A stretch of 64,000 nucleotides of DNA from Thiothrix subterranea (GCF_030930995.1 NZ_CP133216.1:62001-126000), one strand, 5' to 3'. Shown: positions 1 through 9,103, counted from the first letter of the stretch. The notes: generated from the sequence alone by a model not told the origin. Program-made: numbers and translations.

Positions 1-88
1 CGACATACCAGAACGTGTACCATGCATGATTGGCAATTTTGGTGGCAGGTTGGTTTTCAAGGTATAACCACACCAAGGTCAACAGGGT
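1..88 (-). pseudogene. DUF3147 membrane protein, 3' exon (split by group II intron, runs off window)
   Basis: Read on the minus strand from about 88 to 1, the sequence encodes TLLTLVWLYLENQPATKIAN and continues with HAWYTFWYV to the window edge. This is the middle of a DUF3147-type small membrane protein. The N-terminal half (MAWIITKYAVTAALVV...ALPL) lies at 2013-2123, on the far side of a group II intron, so the gene is interrupted rather than lost. The exact exon junction is uncertain by 1-3 nt. The protein's function is not established. It is the last visible gene of the metal efflux operon. The remaining C-terminus is outside the window. Confidence 0.75.
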
Positions 89-127
89 AATCGGGTAGCC
101 GGAGGTTTCTAACCCCCAGCCCCCACA

Positions 128-160
128 CCACCCTGCGTGCGGCTCCGCACAGGGCGGTTC
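128..160 (-). ncRNA. Group II intron domain V
   Basis: On the minus strand the segment begins ACCGCCCTGTGCGG and ends GCACGCAGGGTGGT. The two halves pair as a long hairpin of the size and position expected for the catalytic domain V, just 3' of the maturase stop. The following sequence with a G-rich stem (GGGGGTT-AGAA-ACCTCC) fits domain VI with its bulged adenosine region. Confidence 0.65.
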
Positions 161-161
161 A

Positions 162-1422
162 TCAGCCGTTGGGATAACGGCACTTGACCCATTGATCCTT
201 GAGCGACACTAACCCTTGTTCCTTCAGCCAGCGATTCGACAGCCCCATTTGCATGGCCTTGGTCTTTGCCAGCCGGTAGTAGCCTTTGGAACTCAACCCG
301 ATGCTGACCGCCAACCGTTCCGGGACGCCCAGCTTGATCAGGTTGCGGATGCGGGTGCGCGGTTTCCGCCATTGCTTGAGGTAGCACATGCGGATTCTGC
401 GCCGTATCCAGTAGTCCAGCCGTTCCACCGGGTCAAAGATGACCAGAGCAAAGTAGTTCATCCAGCCGGTGAGGTATTCCTTCAGCTTCCGGTAGCGGTA
501 TTCCCAACTGACGCCCCACGAGCGGTTGGTCAGTTGGCGAATACGGTGCTTGAAGGCTGCCAGACTCGCAGGACTCCAGATAAGGTGGAGTCCCCGGAAC
601 TGGTAGCCGAGGAAGCAGAGTTCGTTCATCGGCAGGACGCTGCTTTTGTCGGCGTTGACCGGCAACTTGAGGGTTTGCAGAAAGGTTTCGACTTCAGTTT
701 TGATGCGCTGCCCTTCTGCAAGGGTTTTTGCGCCAATCACGAAGTCGTCGGCGTAACGGGCGAACCGGTAGCCTTTACGTTCCAGAAACCGGTCAAGGTC
801 GTCGAGCAGGATGTTTGCCAACAGTGGCGACAGTGGACCACCTTGGGGGACACCCCGTGGGTGGCTTCGATGTTGCCGTGGTGGCTGACACCTGCCCGCA
901 GGTATTTGCCGATCAGGGTAAGAACATGCGGGTCGTTGACCCGTTTGCCCAGCCGGTGCATCAGCAGGTCGTGGTCTACGTTGTCGAAGAATTTCGACAG
1001 GTCGATGTCCACGGCGTAACGGTCGCCGCGCCGGATGAAGCCTTGTACCGCCCTGATGGCGTGGTGGGCTGAACGGTGCGGACGGAAGCCGTAGCTGTGT
1101 TCCGAGAAGCTGGGGTCAACCAACGGTTGCAGGCGTTGTACGATGGCTTGCTGGATCAGCCGGTCGTTGACGGTGGAATACCCAGCAAACGGACACCGCC
1201 GTTCGGTTTGGAACTCTACCCGTCTGACTGGCTGCGGGCAATAATAACCCGCCAGCAACCCGCGCCGGATGTTTGCCCAGTGGGCTTTCGCCCAGTCCGG
1301 GTAGGCGTCCAGCGTGATGCCGTCGATGCCTGCGCTGCCTTGTTCTGCCGCACATGTTTCCATGCCGGGTGCAGGTTGGTGGGCAACAAAATGTCATTCA
1401 GTAAGGTTTGTTCCATGTTCAT
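162..1422 (-). pseudogene. ltrA: Group II intron reverse transcriptase/maturase, two frameshifts
   Basis: Three successive minus-strand frames together encode one RT-maturase. The N-terminus starts at 1422 (MNMEQTLLNDILLPTNLHPA). A frame change near 1335-1350 leads to GSAGIDGITLD and the RT fingers (YGFRPHRSAHHAI, DIDLSKFFDNVDHD). A second change near 850-860 leads to GGPLSPLLANILLDDLDRF, with the catalytic YADD motif and the C-terminal maturase domain (YRKLKEYLTGWMNYF...). The last frame ends at 162. At the second site the frame VPQGGPLSPLL is one base away from the frame before it. Total length (about 420 codons) is near normal, so the gene was recently intact. Sequencing error is a competing explanation for either indel. 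Confidence 0.85.
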
Positions 1423-2012
1423 GGTTGCTCAATGGATGTTGTGGGAGGCTCGCTGCCACGTTGACCGCCTTTGGCATCGCTGCCGCCAAGGTCAGGTGGG
1501 CTGCTCCTCCCTGATGTTCCGGCCTTCACCGTGTCCCCGCCATTACGCCGGGCGTTGGGCTACTATGCCGTCTGCTGACTTCTGCTTAATCACGGTGAAG
1601 ATTGCTCCCGCCGCGCTGCCGTTTGTCATCCGGTTCGCTCGCTGCTGGCGGATGACATGCCAGAACGCCCAGACCTTTTCTATACCCGCGCCTGTACGGG
1701 TTCACGACGACCGCTGGTTAAGCAGATCTCCCCGAATAAGAACATGAACTGTCACTGCACAACCCCGTCATTTACTGTATCTCGCGAACCACTGGATTTC
1801 GTGACCTTGTGCCCACTCATCCCTGAGACTCAGCCTTGTATGACGTTTCTGTCCGTAGGCTCGCAGTTTTGCGCTTCGGCTTCCTTCCCACCAGCCCTCG
1901 CGGGGTGGCAGTTGCCGTCGGCTAGTAGTTATGCCGCTCTGAAAGCCAGAACGGTGGGTTCTCCTACAGGGGACTTGCACCCCATGAGTTCATGCCCATG
2001 TCGGGCGTACAC

Positions 2013-2123
2013 AAGTGGCAAAGCAGCGATAAACCCGCCGAGTTTATCGCTGCGTTTTGCCAGTTCGGAAATTAGCACCACCAAGGCGGCAGTTACCGCG
2101 TATTTTGTGATAATCCAAGCCAT
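2013..2123 (-). pseudogene. DUF3147 membrane protein, 5' exon
   Basis: This is the start of the split gene, ATG at 2123. It encodes MAWIITKYAVTAALVVLISE followed by LAKRSDKLGGFIAALPL, a first transmembrane helix and a polar loop typical of DUF3147 proteins. The reading frame then runs into the intron 5' end at about 2012. The gene starts 20 nt after the end of the upstream His-rich protein gene, so it belongs to the same leftward operon. Correct expression would require intron splicing. Confidence 0.75.
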
Positions 2124-2142
2124 GATGGTTGCCTCGCTGGTT

Positions 2143-2700
2143 TTATTGGGTGGATGTTTCCGCTGGAATCTCAAACTTCGCCATGCGTGGCTTGCCTTCG
2201 GCTGGCTGGATCATCGCTACTACCTTGTCACCGGCGACCAGTTTGACTTCGGCGGGCGCATCAAAGCGGTGTTCGTCGCCCTCCGCCAGTGCCATATCCG
2301 CTTCTTGCTTTTCCTTACCTTTCAAAATGGTCAGGCGAACGTTGACCGTCTTGAGTGCGTCACCTTCCGGCAAACCTTCGGCGTACAAGCTCACCTTGCC
2401 GTCTTCTGCGATGACTAACTCGTGATGGACTTCATCCACTACCGCGACGATACCACCGTGATGGGGCTTGTCATCATGGGCGTGGTCATGCCCTGCATGT
2501 TCATCCTGCCCATGTTGAGCGTGGTCTTCCGCCGCTTCGCCTTTGTGGGCATCCTCCGGTTTGGTTTCAGGCGTAGCTGTTTGCCCGTGATCTTTGGCAT
2601 GGTCATGTCCGGGTTCACCATGCTTGGGTTGTTCTTCCGCCAACACCATTGGGGAAGCCAGCAGACCGCAGGCGATTAACAACGTGGGTAACAATTTCAT
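2143..2700 (-). CDS. His-rich periplasmic metal-binding protein
   Basis: 185 aa. A clear signal peptide (MKLLPTLLIACGLLASPMVLA) is followed by a mature N-terminus dense in His, Asp and Glu (about residues 25-85: repeated GHDH, HAKDH, HGQDEHAGHDHAHDD). The C-terminal part (about 85-185) looks like a beta-rich domain. I infer a periplasmic metal buffer or chaperone feeding the adjacent RND pump. It lies 32 nt downstream of the czcA-like gene in the same operon. No enzymatic motif is visible. The metal cannot be told from sequence; Zn, Co, Ni or Cu are all possible. Confidence 0.75.
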   Translation of the reverse strand: MKLLPTLLIACGLLASPMVLAEEQPKHGEPGHDHAKDHGQTATPETKPEDAHKGEAAEDHAQHGQDEHAGHDHAHDDKPHHGGIVAVVDEVHHELVIAEDGKVSLYAEGLPEGDALKTVNVRLTILKGKEKQEADMALAEGDEHRFDAPAEVKLVAGDKVVAMIQPAEGKPRMAKFEIPAETSTQ

Positions 2701-2732
2701 GGGTTATCTCCTTGGTATTCAACAGTTAAAAA

Positions 2733-5700
2733 TTACAGGGCTTCATCGCTTGCCATATCCAACAGCTTTTCGGCGGGTTTGCGCCCAAACAGCCAGAACA
2801 TGGCGGGGGTCAAAAAGGTATCCAGCAAGGTGGAACTGATTAGCCCGGAGAAAATCACCACCGCTACCGGATGCAGAATTTCCGTCCCCGGCTGTTCTGC
2901 CTCAAACAGCAGCGGCATGAGCGCGAAAGCCGCTACCAGCGCAGTCATCAACACTGGTGACAAGCGTTCCAGTGACCCCCGGATAATCATCGCACGGGTA
3001 AAACTTTCCCCTTCGAGCCGCATCAGGTTGAGGTAATGGCTGGTTTTGAGGATGCCGTTACGGGTGGAAATCCCCGCCAATGTAATAAAACCGATCAGTG
3101 CCGCGACCGACAACGGTTGCCCCGACAGCCATAAGCCAATCACGCTGCCGACCAATGCCAGCGGAATATTCGCCATGATCAGCAATGCCAGTGTGGTGGA
3201 CTGGTAACGGCTATACAGGGTCAAAAACACCAGCAATGCCGCCACCGCCGCCAACAGCGTGATGCGTTGCGCCGCTTGCTCTTGCGCTTCAAACTGCCCA
3301 CCGATGGTGATGAAGTAGCCTTCGGGTAGCTGGAACTCAGCAACTTTTGCCCGCATATCCGCCACCACTTCTGACAATGCCCGCCCCTGCACGTTGGCGG
3401 ACAGCACAATACGCCGCTGTCCATTGTCTCGTGACACTTGGTTGGGGCCGTCACTTTCCTCAATCTGCGCCAGTTTGTTGAGCGGCACTTGCCCCAACGG
3501 GGTGTTGATGAGCAAATCCTGCAATTGCGTGGTGGAACGTGCCGCCTCCGGCAAGCGCAACACCAGCTTAAAACGGCGATTGCCATCCACGATTTCATTG
3601 ATGGTTGCGCCATCCACCAGCATTTGCAGTTCGCGCAACAACGCCGCACCCGACAAGCCGTATTGCCCCGCTACCGCATAATCCACGTACACCTTAATTT
3701 GTGGGGCAAGCACTTGTTTTTCCATGTTCAAGTCTGCCACGCCGTCAACGGTCGCCAGTGCTTGTTGCAAGCGTTCGCCCTGAGCGCGGAGCGTGTCGAG
3801 GTCATCACCAAACAGCTTGATGGCAATTTGCGCCTTGACACCCGACAGCATGTGATCAATACGGTGTGAAATGGGTTGCCCGATACTCACACTCACCGGC
3901 AAGGGCGCAAGGCGAGCGCGAATGTCGGCATACACCGCCTCCATTGGGCGTTCTGACGGTTTCAAGCCAATGTCCAGCTCACTGTTGTGTACCCCTTCCG
4001 CGTGTTCATCCAGTTCTGCCCGCCCAGAACGCCGCCCGACGTGGGCAATTTCTGGCACGTCTTGCAGCAAGGTTTCGGCTTTGGCGGCAATGCCTACCGA
4101 CTCCGCCAAGGTCACACCGGGGGTCAGACTCACGCTCACCAACAACGTGCCTTCATTGAACGGCGGCAAAAACGTGGTCGGGAACAACGGCACAAGGCTA
4201 CCCGCCAGCAATACCGCCACCGCGCCCATGCCGAGCAAGGTACGCGGGTAATCCAGCACGGTTTCCAGCGCCTTGGCATAACCACGCTTGAGCCAGCGCA
4301 CCAACCACGGTTCAGGGTGGTCAAGCTGTTTCATATTCGGTAACAGGTAATACGCCATCACGGGTGTGAGGGTCACAGACACCAGCATCGACACCAGAAT
4401 CGAGGTAATGTAGGCAATGCCCAACGGCACAAACAGTTTGCCCTCCATCCCCGGCAAGGCGAACAGCGGCAAAAATACCAGCACCACAATAATGGTGGCG
4501 TACACAATCGCTGAACGCACTTCCAGCGTGGCGTGCAACACGATCTTCAAGGGCGCAAGTTGGGTTTTGTGCAAACGGTTATTACGCAAGCGGCGAATCA
4601 CGTTTTCGACCCCCACCACCGCATCATCCACCAGTTCTCCTATCGCAATCGCCAAGCCGCCCAGCGTCATGGTATTGATCGACAAATCCAGATAGCGGAA
4701 TACCAGTACCGTACACAAAATCGACAGCGGAATTGCCATTAATGAAATTAACGTAGTACGGAAATTCCCCAAAAACAGGAACAAAACCACCATCACCAGC
4801 AGTGATGCCAATATCAACTTGTGTTCCAGATTGCCGATGGATGCCTCAATGAAACTGGCTTGGCGGAAGGTCACACGCGGCTCTGCCATGCCTTGCGGCA
4901 GGCTGGTTTTCATCGACTCCAACGCGGTTTCTATCGCTTGGGTAAGCTGGATAGTATCCGCATCGGGTTGTTTCTGAATACCCAATATCACCGCAGGCTG
5001 ACCGTTAAACCCCGCATCCCCGCGCTTGACCTTGGGGGCAAAGGTGACGCTTGCCACCTGTTTGAGCAAAATCGGTTGCCCCGCCGTGGCAGTAATCGCA
5101 AGGTTCTGCAAATCCTCAAGGCTGGAAGTGCGCCCAATGTGGCGGATCAGGTATTCCTTGCCGCTCAGTTCCATGAACCCGCCAGAGGTATTATTGGCAA
5201 ACCCTTCCAGCGCATCCGCCAACTGCGTAAGGCTAATTCCCAGATCGGTCATGCGGCGCATATCCGGCTGTACCTGAAACTGGCGCACTTCCCCACCAAT
5301 CGGGATGACTTGCGCCACGCCAGCAATCGACAACAGGCGCGGGCGTAACACCCAGTCGGCATACTCACGGACTGCCATTGGGTCAATTTTGGCGGGGTCA
5401 ATCGGCACTGCCACCATCATGATTTCGCCCATGATCGACGACACCGGCCCCATTTGCGGCACAATCCCAGCAGGCAAACCGCTTTCCATCGCGCCCAGCC
5501 GTTCGCTGACCATCTGGCGGGCGCGGTAAATGTCCGTATCCCAGTCAAACACCGCGTACACAAACGACAACCCGGCACTGGATACCGAGCGTACCGACTC
5601 AATCCCTGGCAAGCCGTTGAGGGTGGTTTCCAGTGGGAAACTGATCAGGCGTTCCACCTCTTCAGGAGCCATGCCACCCGCTTCGGTCATCAGTGTGACG

Positions 5701-5837
5701 GTGGGGCGATTGAGGTCGGGGAAGACATCCACGGCGGTTTGCGGCAGTTGCAACGCGCCGTAAATCATCAGCATGGCACTCGCCACCAGCACCAGCAGGC
5801 GGTTGCCGAGGCTGGCGTTCAATAACCAGTTAAACAT
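2733..5837 (-). CDS. czcA: CzcA-family heavy-metal efflux RND permease
   Basis: 1034 aa, full length for the HME-RND family. It begins with a first membrane helix (MFNWLLNASLGNRLLVLVAS) and has the usual two large periplasmic loops, each followed by a bundle of transmembrane helices. The TM4 region reads AIGELVDDAVVGVENVIRRL, the place where HME-RND proteins carry the proton-relay acidic residues. The protein forms the inner-membrane trimer that, with the adaptor encoded immediately upstream (9-nt gap), drives divalent or monovalent metal ions out of the periplasm using the proton gradient. No outer-membrane CzcC/TolC-like gene is visible in this window. It may lie further downstream, left of position 1, or be supplied elsewhere. 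Substrate metal is undetermined. Confidence 0.93.
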   Translation of the reverse strand: MFNWLLNASLGNRLLVLVASAMLMIYGALQLPQTAVDVFPDLNRPTVTLMTEAGGMAPEEVERLISFPLETTLNGLPGIESVRSVSSAGLSFVYAVFDWDTDIYRARQMVSERLGAMESGLPAGIVPQMGPVSSIMGEIMMVAVPIDPAKIDPMAVREYADWVLRPRLLSIAGVAQVIPIGGEVRQFQVQPDMRRMTDLGISLTQLADALEGFANNTSGGFMELSGKEYLIRHIGRTSSLEDLQNLAITATAGQPILLKQVASVTFAPKVKRGDAGFNGQPAVILGIQKQPDADTIQLTQAIETALESMKTSLPQGMAEPRVTFRQASFIEASIGNLEHKLILASLLVMVVLFLFLGNFRTTLISLMAIPLSILCTVLVFRYLDLSINTMTLGGLAIAIGELVDDAVVGVENVIRRLRNNRLHKTQLAPLKIVLHATLEVRSAIVYATIIVVLVFLPLFALPGMEGKLFVPLGIAYITSILVSMLVSVTLTPVMAYYLLPNMKQLDHPEPWLVRWLKRGYAKALETVLDYPRTLLGMGAVAVLLAGSLVPLFPTTFLPPFNEGTLLVSVSLTPGVTLAESVGIAAKAETLLQDVPEIAHVGRRSGRAELDEHAEGVHNSELDIGLKPSERPMEAVYADIRARLAPLPVSVSIGQPISHRIDHMLSGVKAQIAIKLFGDDLDTLRAQGERLQQALATVDGVADLNMEKQVLAPQIKVYVDYAVAGQYGLSGAALLRELQMLVDGATINEIVDGNRRFKLVLRLPEAARSTTQLQDLLINTPLGQVPLNKLAQIEESDGPNQVSRDNGQRRIVLSANVQGRALSEVVADMRAKVAEFQLPEGYFITIGGQFEAQEQAAQRITLLAAVAALLVFLTLYSRYQSTTLALLIMANIPLALVGSVIGLWLSGQPLSVAALIGFITLAGISTRNGILKTSHYLNLMRLEGESFTRAMIIRGSLERLSPVLMTALVAAFALMPLLFEAEQPGTEILHPVAVVIFSGLISSTLLDTFLTPAMFWLFGRKPAEKLLDMASDEAL

Positions 5838-5846
5838 GGCAGCCTC

Positions 5847-6953
5847 CTAACGGATTTGGTTAATCAGATTGGTGGCTTGCACCACCACGCGCTCACCGTC
5901 TGGCAAACCTGCGGTAATCATCACCCGTTCCCCGTCCAGCGGCTGGTATTGCACGACTCGCGGGGCGTACTGTTCCGGCGTGGTTTTGACCCATACCACC
6001 GTTTGGTTACTGGGGTTACGGGCGAGGGCTTCAGCGGGGACAGCGACACCTTGCAGCGTTTCACGGGTTTGCACGGTCACTTGGACGGGTGAACCTGCGG
6101 CGAGCTGGGCAAGTGTTTCACCTTCTACACTGAAGCGCAGGGGTAAGGCTTGTTGGCGTAATTGTTGGCTGTTGCCTTGATAGCGGAGTGCGAGGGTTTG
6201 CTTACCGATGGTGACGTTAGCTGCGGCAATGTTGGCGGGTAAGGCAGGGTCATAGGTGACGGCTTCCACCTGCAATTTGCTGGGGTCGATGATGTCCAGC
6301 AGTAAGTCGCCTGCTTGTACGGCTTGCCCGTTGGCGGCGTAACTGGCGGTGACAATGCCACTGATGGGGGAGCGCACGGTTTCAGTAACGCCTTTTGCCC
6401 CTTTGCGGAACACGGCGAGGCGGGCTTTCAGGCTGCGTACTGTGGCGGCGGCGGTATCCACGTCACGGCGTGGAATCAGTTCACCTAGCCCTTGCAGCCG
6501 CTGGTAATCCAGTTCCGCCAGCTTGAGTTGTTCCTGCAAATCGGCAGCTTCGGCGGCTTGGTTCGTGCCTTCTTGTGCGTCTTTTGTAAGCGTGATGGTG
6601 GCGAGGATTTGCCCCTTTTCTACCTTGTCGCCAATCGCTGGCAGGCTACCGTTGGCAATGTCGAGCCGTCCGGCTTGCAATGCCTGTACCTTGCTGCTGG
6701 CATCCATACCCGCGACCACCTGACCATTCAGGTTGAGGCTACGCGGCAAGGTTTCGAGTTTGGCAGGTTGGGTACGCACCTGAATGAAGCGTTGGGTTTT
6801 TTTCGGCAAGAATACACTGCCATCCGGCAGGCGTTGCGGGGCATTGGGGTTGGCAGCAGTCGGGGCAGCTTCGCCGTGGTCATGTCCATCACCCGCCGTT
6901 GCCAGCGTGGATAACAGCACTGTACCCATCAATAAAAATGCAGCTAGTTTCAT
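5847..6953 (-). CDS. czcB: RND efflux periplasmic adaptor (CzcB-like)
   Basis: 368 aa. The signal peptide (MKLAAFLLMGTVLLSTLATA) is followed by a GDGHDHGE metal-binding start to the mature protein. Next come a barrel-sandwich/lipoyl-like hybrid region (about 85-130 and 190-230), an alpha-hairpin (about 130-185, QAAEAADLQEQLKLAELDYQ) and beta-barrel and membrane-proximal domains. This is the membrane-fusion protein that links the CzcA-like permease to an outer-membrane channel. Its start overlaps the stop of the upstream gene by 4 nt (ATGA), indicating translational coupling. Confidence 0.92.
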   Translation of the reverse strand: MKLAAFLLMGTVLLSTLATAGDGHDHGEAAPTAANPNAPQRLPDGSVFLPKKTQRFIQVRTQPAKLETLPRSLNLNGQVVAGMDASSKVQALQAGRLDIANGSLPAIGDKVEKGQILATITLTKDAQEGTNQAAEAADLQEQLKLAELDYQRLQGLGELIPRRDVDTAAATVRSLKARLAVFRKGAKGVTETVRSPISGIVTASYAANGQAVQAGDLLLDIIDPSKLQVEAVTYDPALPANIAAANVTIGKQTLALRYQGNSQQLRQQALPLRFSVEGETLAQLAAGSPVQVTVQTRETLQGVAVPAEALARNPSNQTVVWVKTTPEQYAPRVVQYQPLDGERVMITAGLPDGERVVVQATNLINQIR

Positions 6954-7501
6954 GCCTGTACCCTCCGTTGGTGGCGGTCAAGCCGCAAAGTGAACACCAC
7001 GAGAGCCAAGGCAATGACCACCAAACCCAGCACCCACGGCAGGAAGCCCCAACCGCTGGCTGAGGTGGCGGTGGCGGGTTCAACGTGCATCGCTTCCGCC
7101 GCGTGTACATCCAGATCACCCGTCAGCAAGTCGCTGGTTTCACCGGCTAAAATGGTTGCCATCACCGCGTATTCCCCTTCTGGGAGCGGTTGCGCCAAGG
7201 CAGCATGGTAACTGCCATCCGCTTCCGCTTCGGCTTTGATACGTTGCCCTGCAATGTCCAGTTCCACACTGGCATCCGTTACCGGGGCGTTGCTGGCGTG
7301 ATCATCAAGGAACAGGTGCAAACCGTCACCCTCCAACGTGCCTACCAATTCAAACTGGGTAGACTCCATCACCAGACGCGGTGCAGCGGGGGAATCAGGG
7401 GCCGCAGCGGCTTTTTCTTCGCCGTGGTCATGCCCATCACCCGCAATAGCGGCACAGGCGAACAACAGGCTGCACACGCAACCCGCAAGTAACTTTCGCA
7501 T
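6950..7501 (-). CDS. Periplasmic/membrane-anchored His-rich accessory protein of metal efflux operon
   Basis: 183 aa. It has a signal peptide (MRKLLAGCVCSLLFACAAIA) and then the same GDGHDHGEE segment seen in the adaptor. A beta-rich middle (about 40-125) is followed by a single C-terminal transmembrane helix (GWGFLPWVLGLVVIALALVV) and a short basic tail (RLDRHQRRVQA). It is probably anchored with its sensor-like domain in the periplasm. The stop overlaps the adaptor start, so the two are co-translated. I do not recognise a characterised family. Position and His-rich motif suggest metal handling, which is inference. Confidence 0.7.
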   Translation of the reverse strand: MRKLLAGCVCSLLFACAAIAGDGHDHGEEKAAAAPDSPAAPRLVMESTQFELVGTLEGDGLHLFLDDHASNAPVTDASVELDIAGQRIKAEAEADGSYHAALAQPLPEGEYAVMATILAGETSDLLTGDLDVHAAEAMHVEPATATSASGWGFLPWVLGLVVIALALVVFTLRLDRHQRRVQA

Positions 7502-7513
7502 GGTGTTTCCGCC

Positions 7514-7915
7514 TTATTGTTGGTGGGTCTTGTCGTCCCAGACCAGCGTTGCATGGTGCAAACCGAGCTGCCACGCTTGCTTGAGCGGAATAGTAAAGCG
7601 CGAAGCGGTGCGCGGCTGGCGTTGTTTGATTGCGCCACTGTAGTTGGCTTTGCCTGACTCTAACACCTTGCCGCTGGCATCGGTCACGGTGTAATCCAGA
7701 TGCCCAAAGCGCACGGGGTCACGCCCAATACGCTCCAAATTTCCGCATATTTGGCTTGTGCCACTGGCGGTGTTTTCAAGGTGCACGTTCTGGAACGCTA
7801 CGGTGGACGCACCATCAGTGCTAATACCTTGCGCTTGCAGGGCGGTTTTTTCGGGGGTGGCGGCACAGCCGACAACCAGCAATGGCAGCAATGCCGCCAG
7901 CAGTTTCTTGTTCAT
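7514..7915 (-). CDS. Small lipoprotein (YcfL-like, uncertain)
   Basis: 133 aa. The N-terminus MNKKLLAALLPLLVVGCAAT has a lipobox (VVGC), so the mature protein should be a lipoprotein. The rest is a beta-rich domain with FQNVHLENTASGTSQICGNLERI and a conserved-looking DYTVTDASGKVLESG strand pattern, resembling the YcfL/DUF1425 group. That assignment is tentative. It sits 12 nt upstream of the His-rich anchored protein gene in the efflux operon. No metal-binding cluster is apparent. Confidence 0.6.
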   Translation of the reverse strand: MNKKLLAALLPLLVVGCAATPEKTALQAQGISTDGASTVAFQNVHLENTASGTSQICGNLERIGRDPVRFGHLDYTVTDASGKVLESGKANYSGAIKQRQPRTASRFTIPLKQAWQLGLHHATLVWDDKTHQQ

Positions 7916-7974
7916 GGTTTTTTCCTGAATCCGGTTTAAACAATCAAAAAATGTAAGGTTTGATGAAAACGCGG

Positions 7975-8343
7975 TCAGGCTATCGGTGGGCGGATCAGCA
8001 GGTCAGCCAGCGGGTTGCGGTAGGGTTCAGTGGAAAAAGCAGAGATCAGTGTGGCAGATTCCGCCTGTGGTAAAGGCAAGGATGCTACGGGTACGGCGAG
8101 GCTGCCCGGTGTCGTGTGGCAGCAATGGTGATGCTGTTCGCCGCGTTCATCGGTTTCTCCGGTATGGTCATGCCCACCCCAGACAGCAGCGTGTTGTCCC
8201 ATAACGGCACAATGTGCTGTGTGGGTATCCTGTGCAGAATGGGGAACGTCAAGATGCCAACCCGCCGCGCCCACAGCCACCTGTGCCAGCAGGACGCAGG
8301 CAAGCAGGAACGACAGTAAACGCTGGATGGTTGGTTTTTTCAT
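7975..8343 (-). CDS. CzcI-like small exported His-rich protein
   Basis: 122 aa from ATG at 8343 (MKKPTIQRLLSFLLACVLLA). A longer version from a non-ATG codon at 8469 lacks support. A hydrophobic leader is followed by a His/Cys-rich centre (HSAQDTHTAHCAVMGQH, GGHDHTGETDERGEQHHHCC). This composition and location next to a CDF transporter and RND pump match CzcI/CopL-like accessory proteins of metal resistance operons. It probably binds metal in the periplasm. The role in regulation known for some CzcI proteins is inference here. Confidence 0.65.
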   Translation of the reverse strand: MKKPTIQRLLSFLLACVLLAQVAVGAAGWHLDVPHSAQDTHTAHCAVMGQHAAVWGGHDHTGETDERGEQHHHCCHTTPGSLAVPVASLPLPQAESATLISAFSTEPYRNPLADLLIRPPIA

Positions 8344-8407
8344 AAGTGCAGCGTAAACCAGCACGGTGATACAACGCAAGCACTCAGAAGACCAGCGGAA
8401 AAATACA

Positions 8408-9040
8408 TCAGACAGCGGCGGCACGGTGCAAGTCCTGCTGGGCATAACCCCACATCTGCCACGCCCCACTCAAAGCCAAGGTAGCCATTACTCCCGCCAC
8501 CATCAAATCAGGCAAGCCAGAGCTTGTGCCAAACACCCCGACCGCCGCCAATACCACTGCCACATTGCCGATGGCATCATTACGGGAGCAAATCCACACG
8601 CTGCGCATATTGCTGTCACCCTCACGGTAAACGTACAGCATGGCGGCAACCGCCGCATTAGCCGCCAGCGCCAGCAGTGCGACACTGCCCATGGTCACGG
8701 CATCCGGTAAGTTTCCTGTCCATAGCCCCCAGCCAGTACGACCCAGTACCCACACCCCAAATACTGCCATCGTCGCGGCTTTCAACAAGGACGCTTTGGC
8801 GCGGATAGCCAGCCCCATACCCAGCACCCACAAGCTGATACCGTAGTTCGCAGCATCCCCGAAAAAGTCGAGCGAGTCCGCCAGCAGAGAAGCCGATTGC
8901 GCCCAGACCCCGAACAGCATTTCTACCCCAAACATGGCGGCATTGATGAGCAACGCCAGCCATAGAATCAGGCGGTAACGCCCATGCGGGGTTTTAGCTT
9001 CGGTGCTGCAACTGTGGTTACAACCGCATTGTGTACCCAT
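8408..9040 (-). CDS. CDF-family cation diffusion facilitator
   Basis: 210 aa from ATG at 9040, preceded by GGAG 8 nt upstream. The N-terminus is Cys-rich (MGTQCGCNHSC), a likely cytosolic metal-binding site. Six transmembrane helices follow. Helix 2 carries SLLADSLDFFGD (the CDF HxxxD/DxxxD-type site with DSLD) and helix 5 SRNDAIGN. There is no long cytoplasmic C-terminal domain, so it is a short CDF member. It exports Zn, Cd or similar ions into the periplasm, where the RND pump can take over. The promoter in front is controlled by the divergent MerR-type regulator (see 9070-9100). Confidence 0.88.
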   Translation of the reverse strand: MGTQCGCNHSCSTEAKTPHGRYRLILWLALLINAAMFGVEMLFGVWAQSASLLADSLDFFGDAANYGISLWVLGMGLAIRAKASLLKAATMAVFGVWVLGRTGWGLWTGNLPDAVTMGSVALLALAANAAVAAMLYVYREGDSNMRSVWICSRNDAIGNVAVVLAAVGVFGTSSGLPDLMVAGVMATLALSGAWQMWGYAQQDLHRAAAV

Positions 9041-9069
9041 ACATTTCTCCAAAGGGTTACGTTGGGGTT

Positions 9070-9100
9070 ATGCTAAACCCTGTAGCCGCTACAGGGTCAA
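9070..9100 (-). promoter_or_regulatory. MerR-type promoter/operator of the metal efflux operon
   Basis: On the minus strand, -35 TTGACC (9100-9095) and -10 TAGCAT (9075-9070) are separated by 19 bp, the long spacer diagnostic of MerR-family promoters. A perfect dyad ACCCTGTAGC-C-GCTACAGGGT (9077-9097) overlaps the -35 element and fills the spacer. It faces the CDF gene (start 9040), and the regulator gene starts at 9104 on the other strand. The sequence is close to CadR/ZntR/PbrR-type operators. Confidence 0.88.
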
Positions 9101-9103
9101 GCC

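Larger units (their letters stand above)
89..2012 (-). mobile_element. Group II intron inserted in the DUF3147 gene
   Basis: On the minus strand the element starts at about 2012 with GTGTACGCCC, close to the GUGYG 5' consensus. A short hairpin (GCCC/GGGC) and the GGGGTGCAAGTCCCC segment follow, as is usual for domain I of bacterial group II introns. It ends at about 89-90 with GGCTACCCGAT after a domain V/VI-like region. The internal ORF (162-1422) is an RT-maturase. The flanking sequences read as the two halves of one DUF3147 protein, which independently fixes both ends to within a few bases. About 590 nt of ribozyme (domains I-III) precede the ORF. The intron encodes a frameshifted maturase, so it probably cannot mobilise itself, and splicing would need help in trans. 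Confidence 0.85.

Noticed and set aside
1768-1980. Minus-strand 70-aa frame near the intron 5' end
   Set aside because: It lies in group II intron domain I sequence and resembles no protein.
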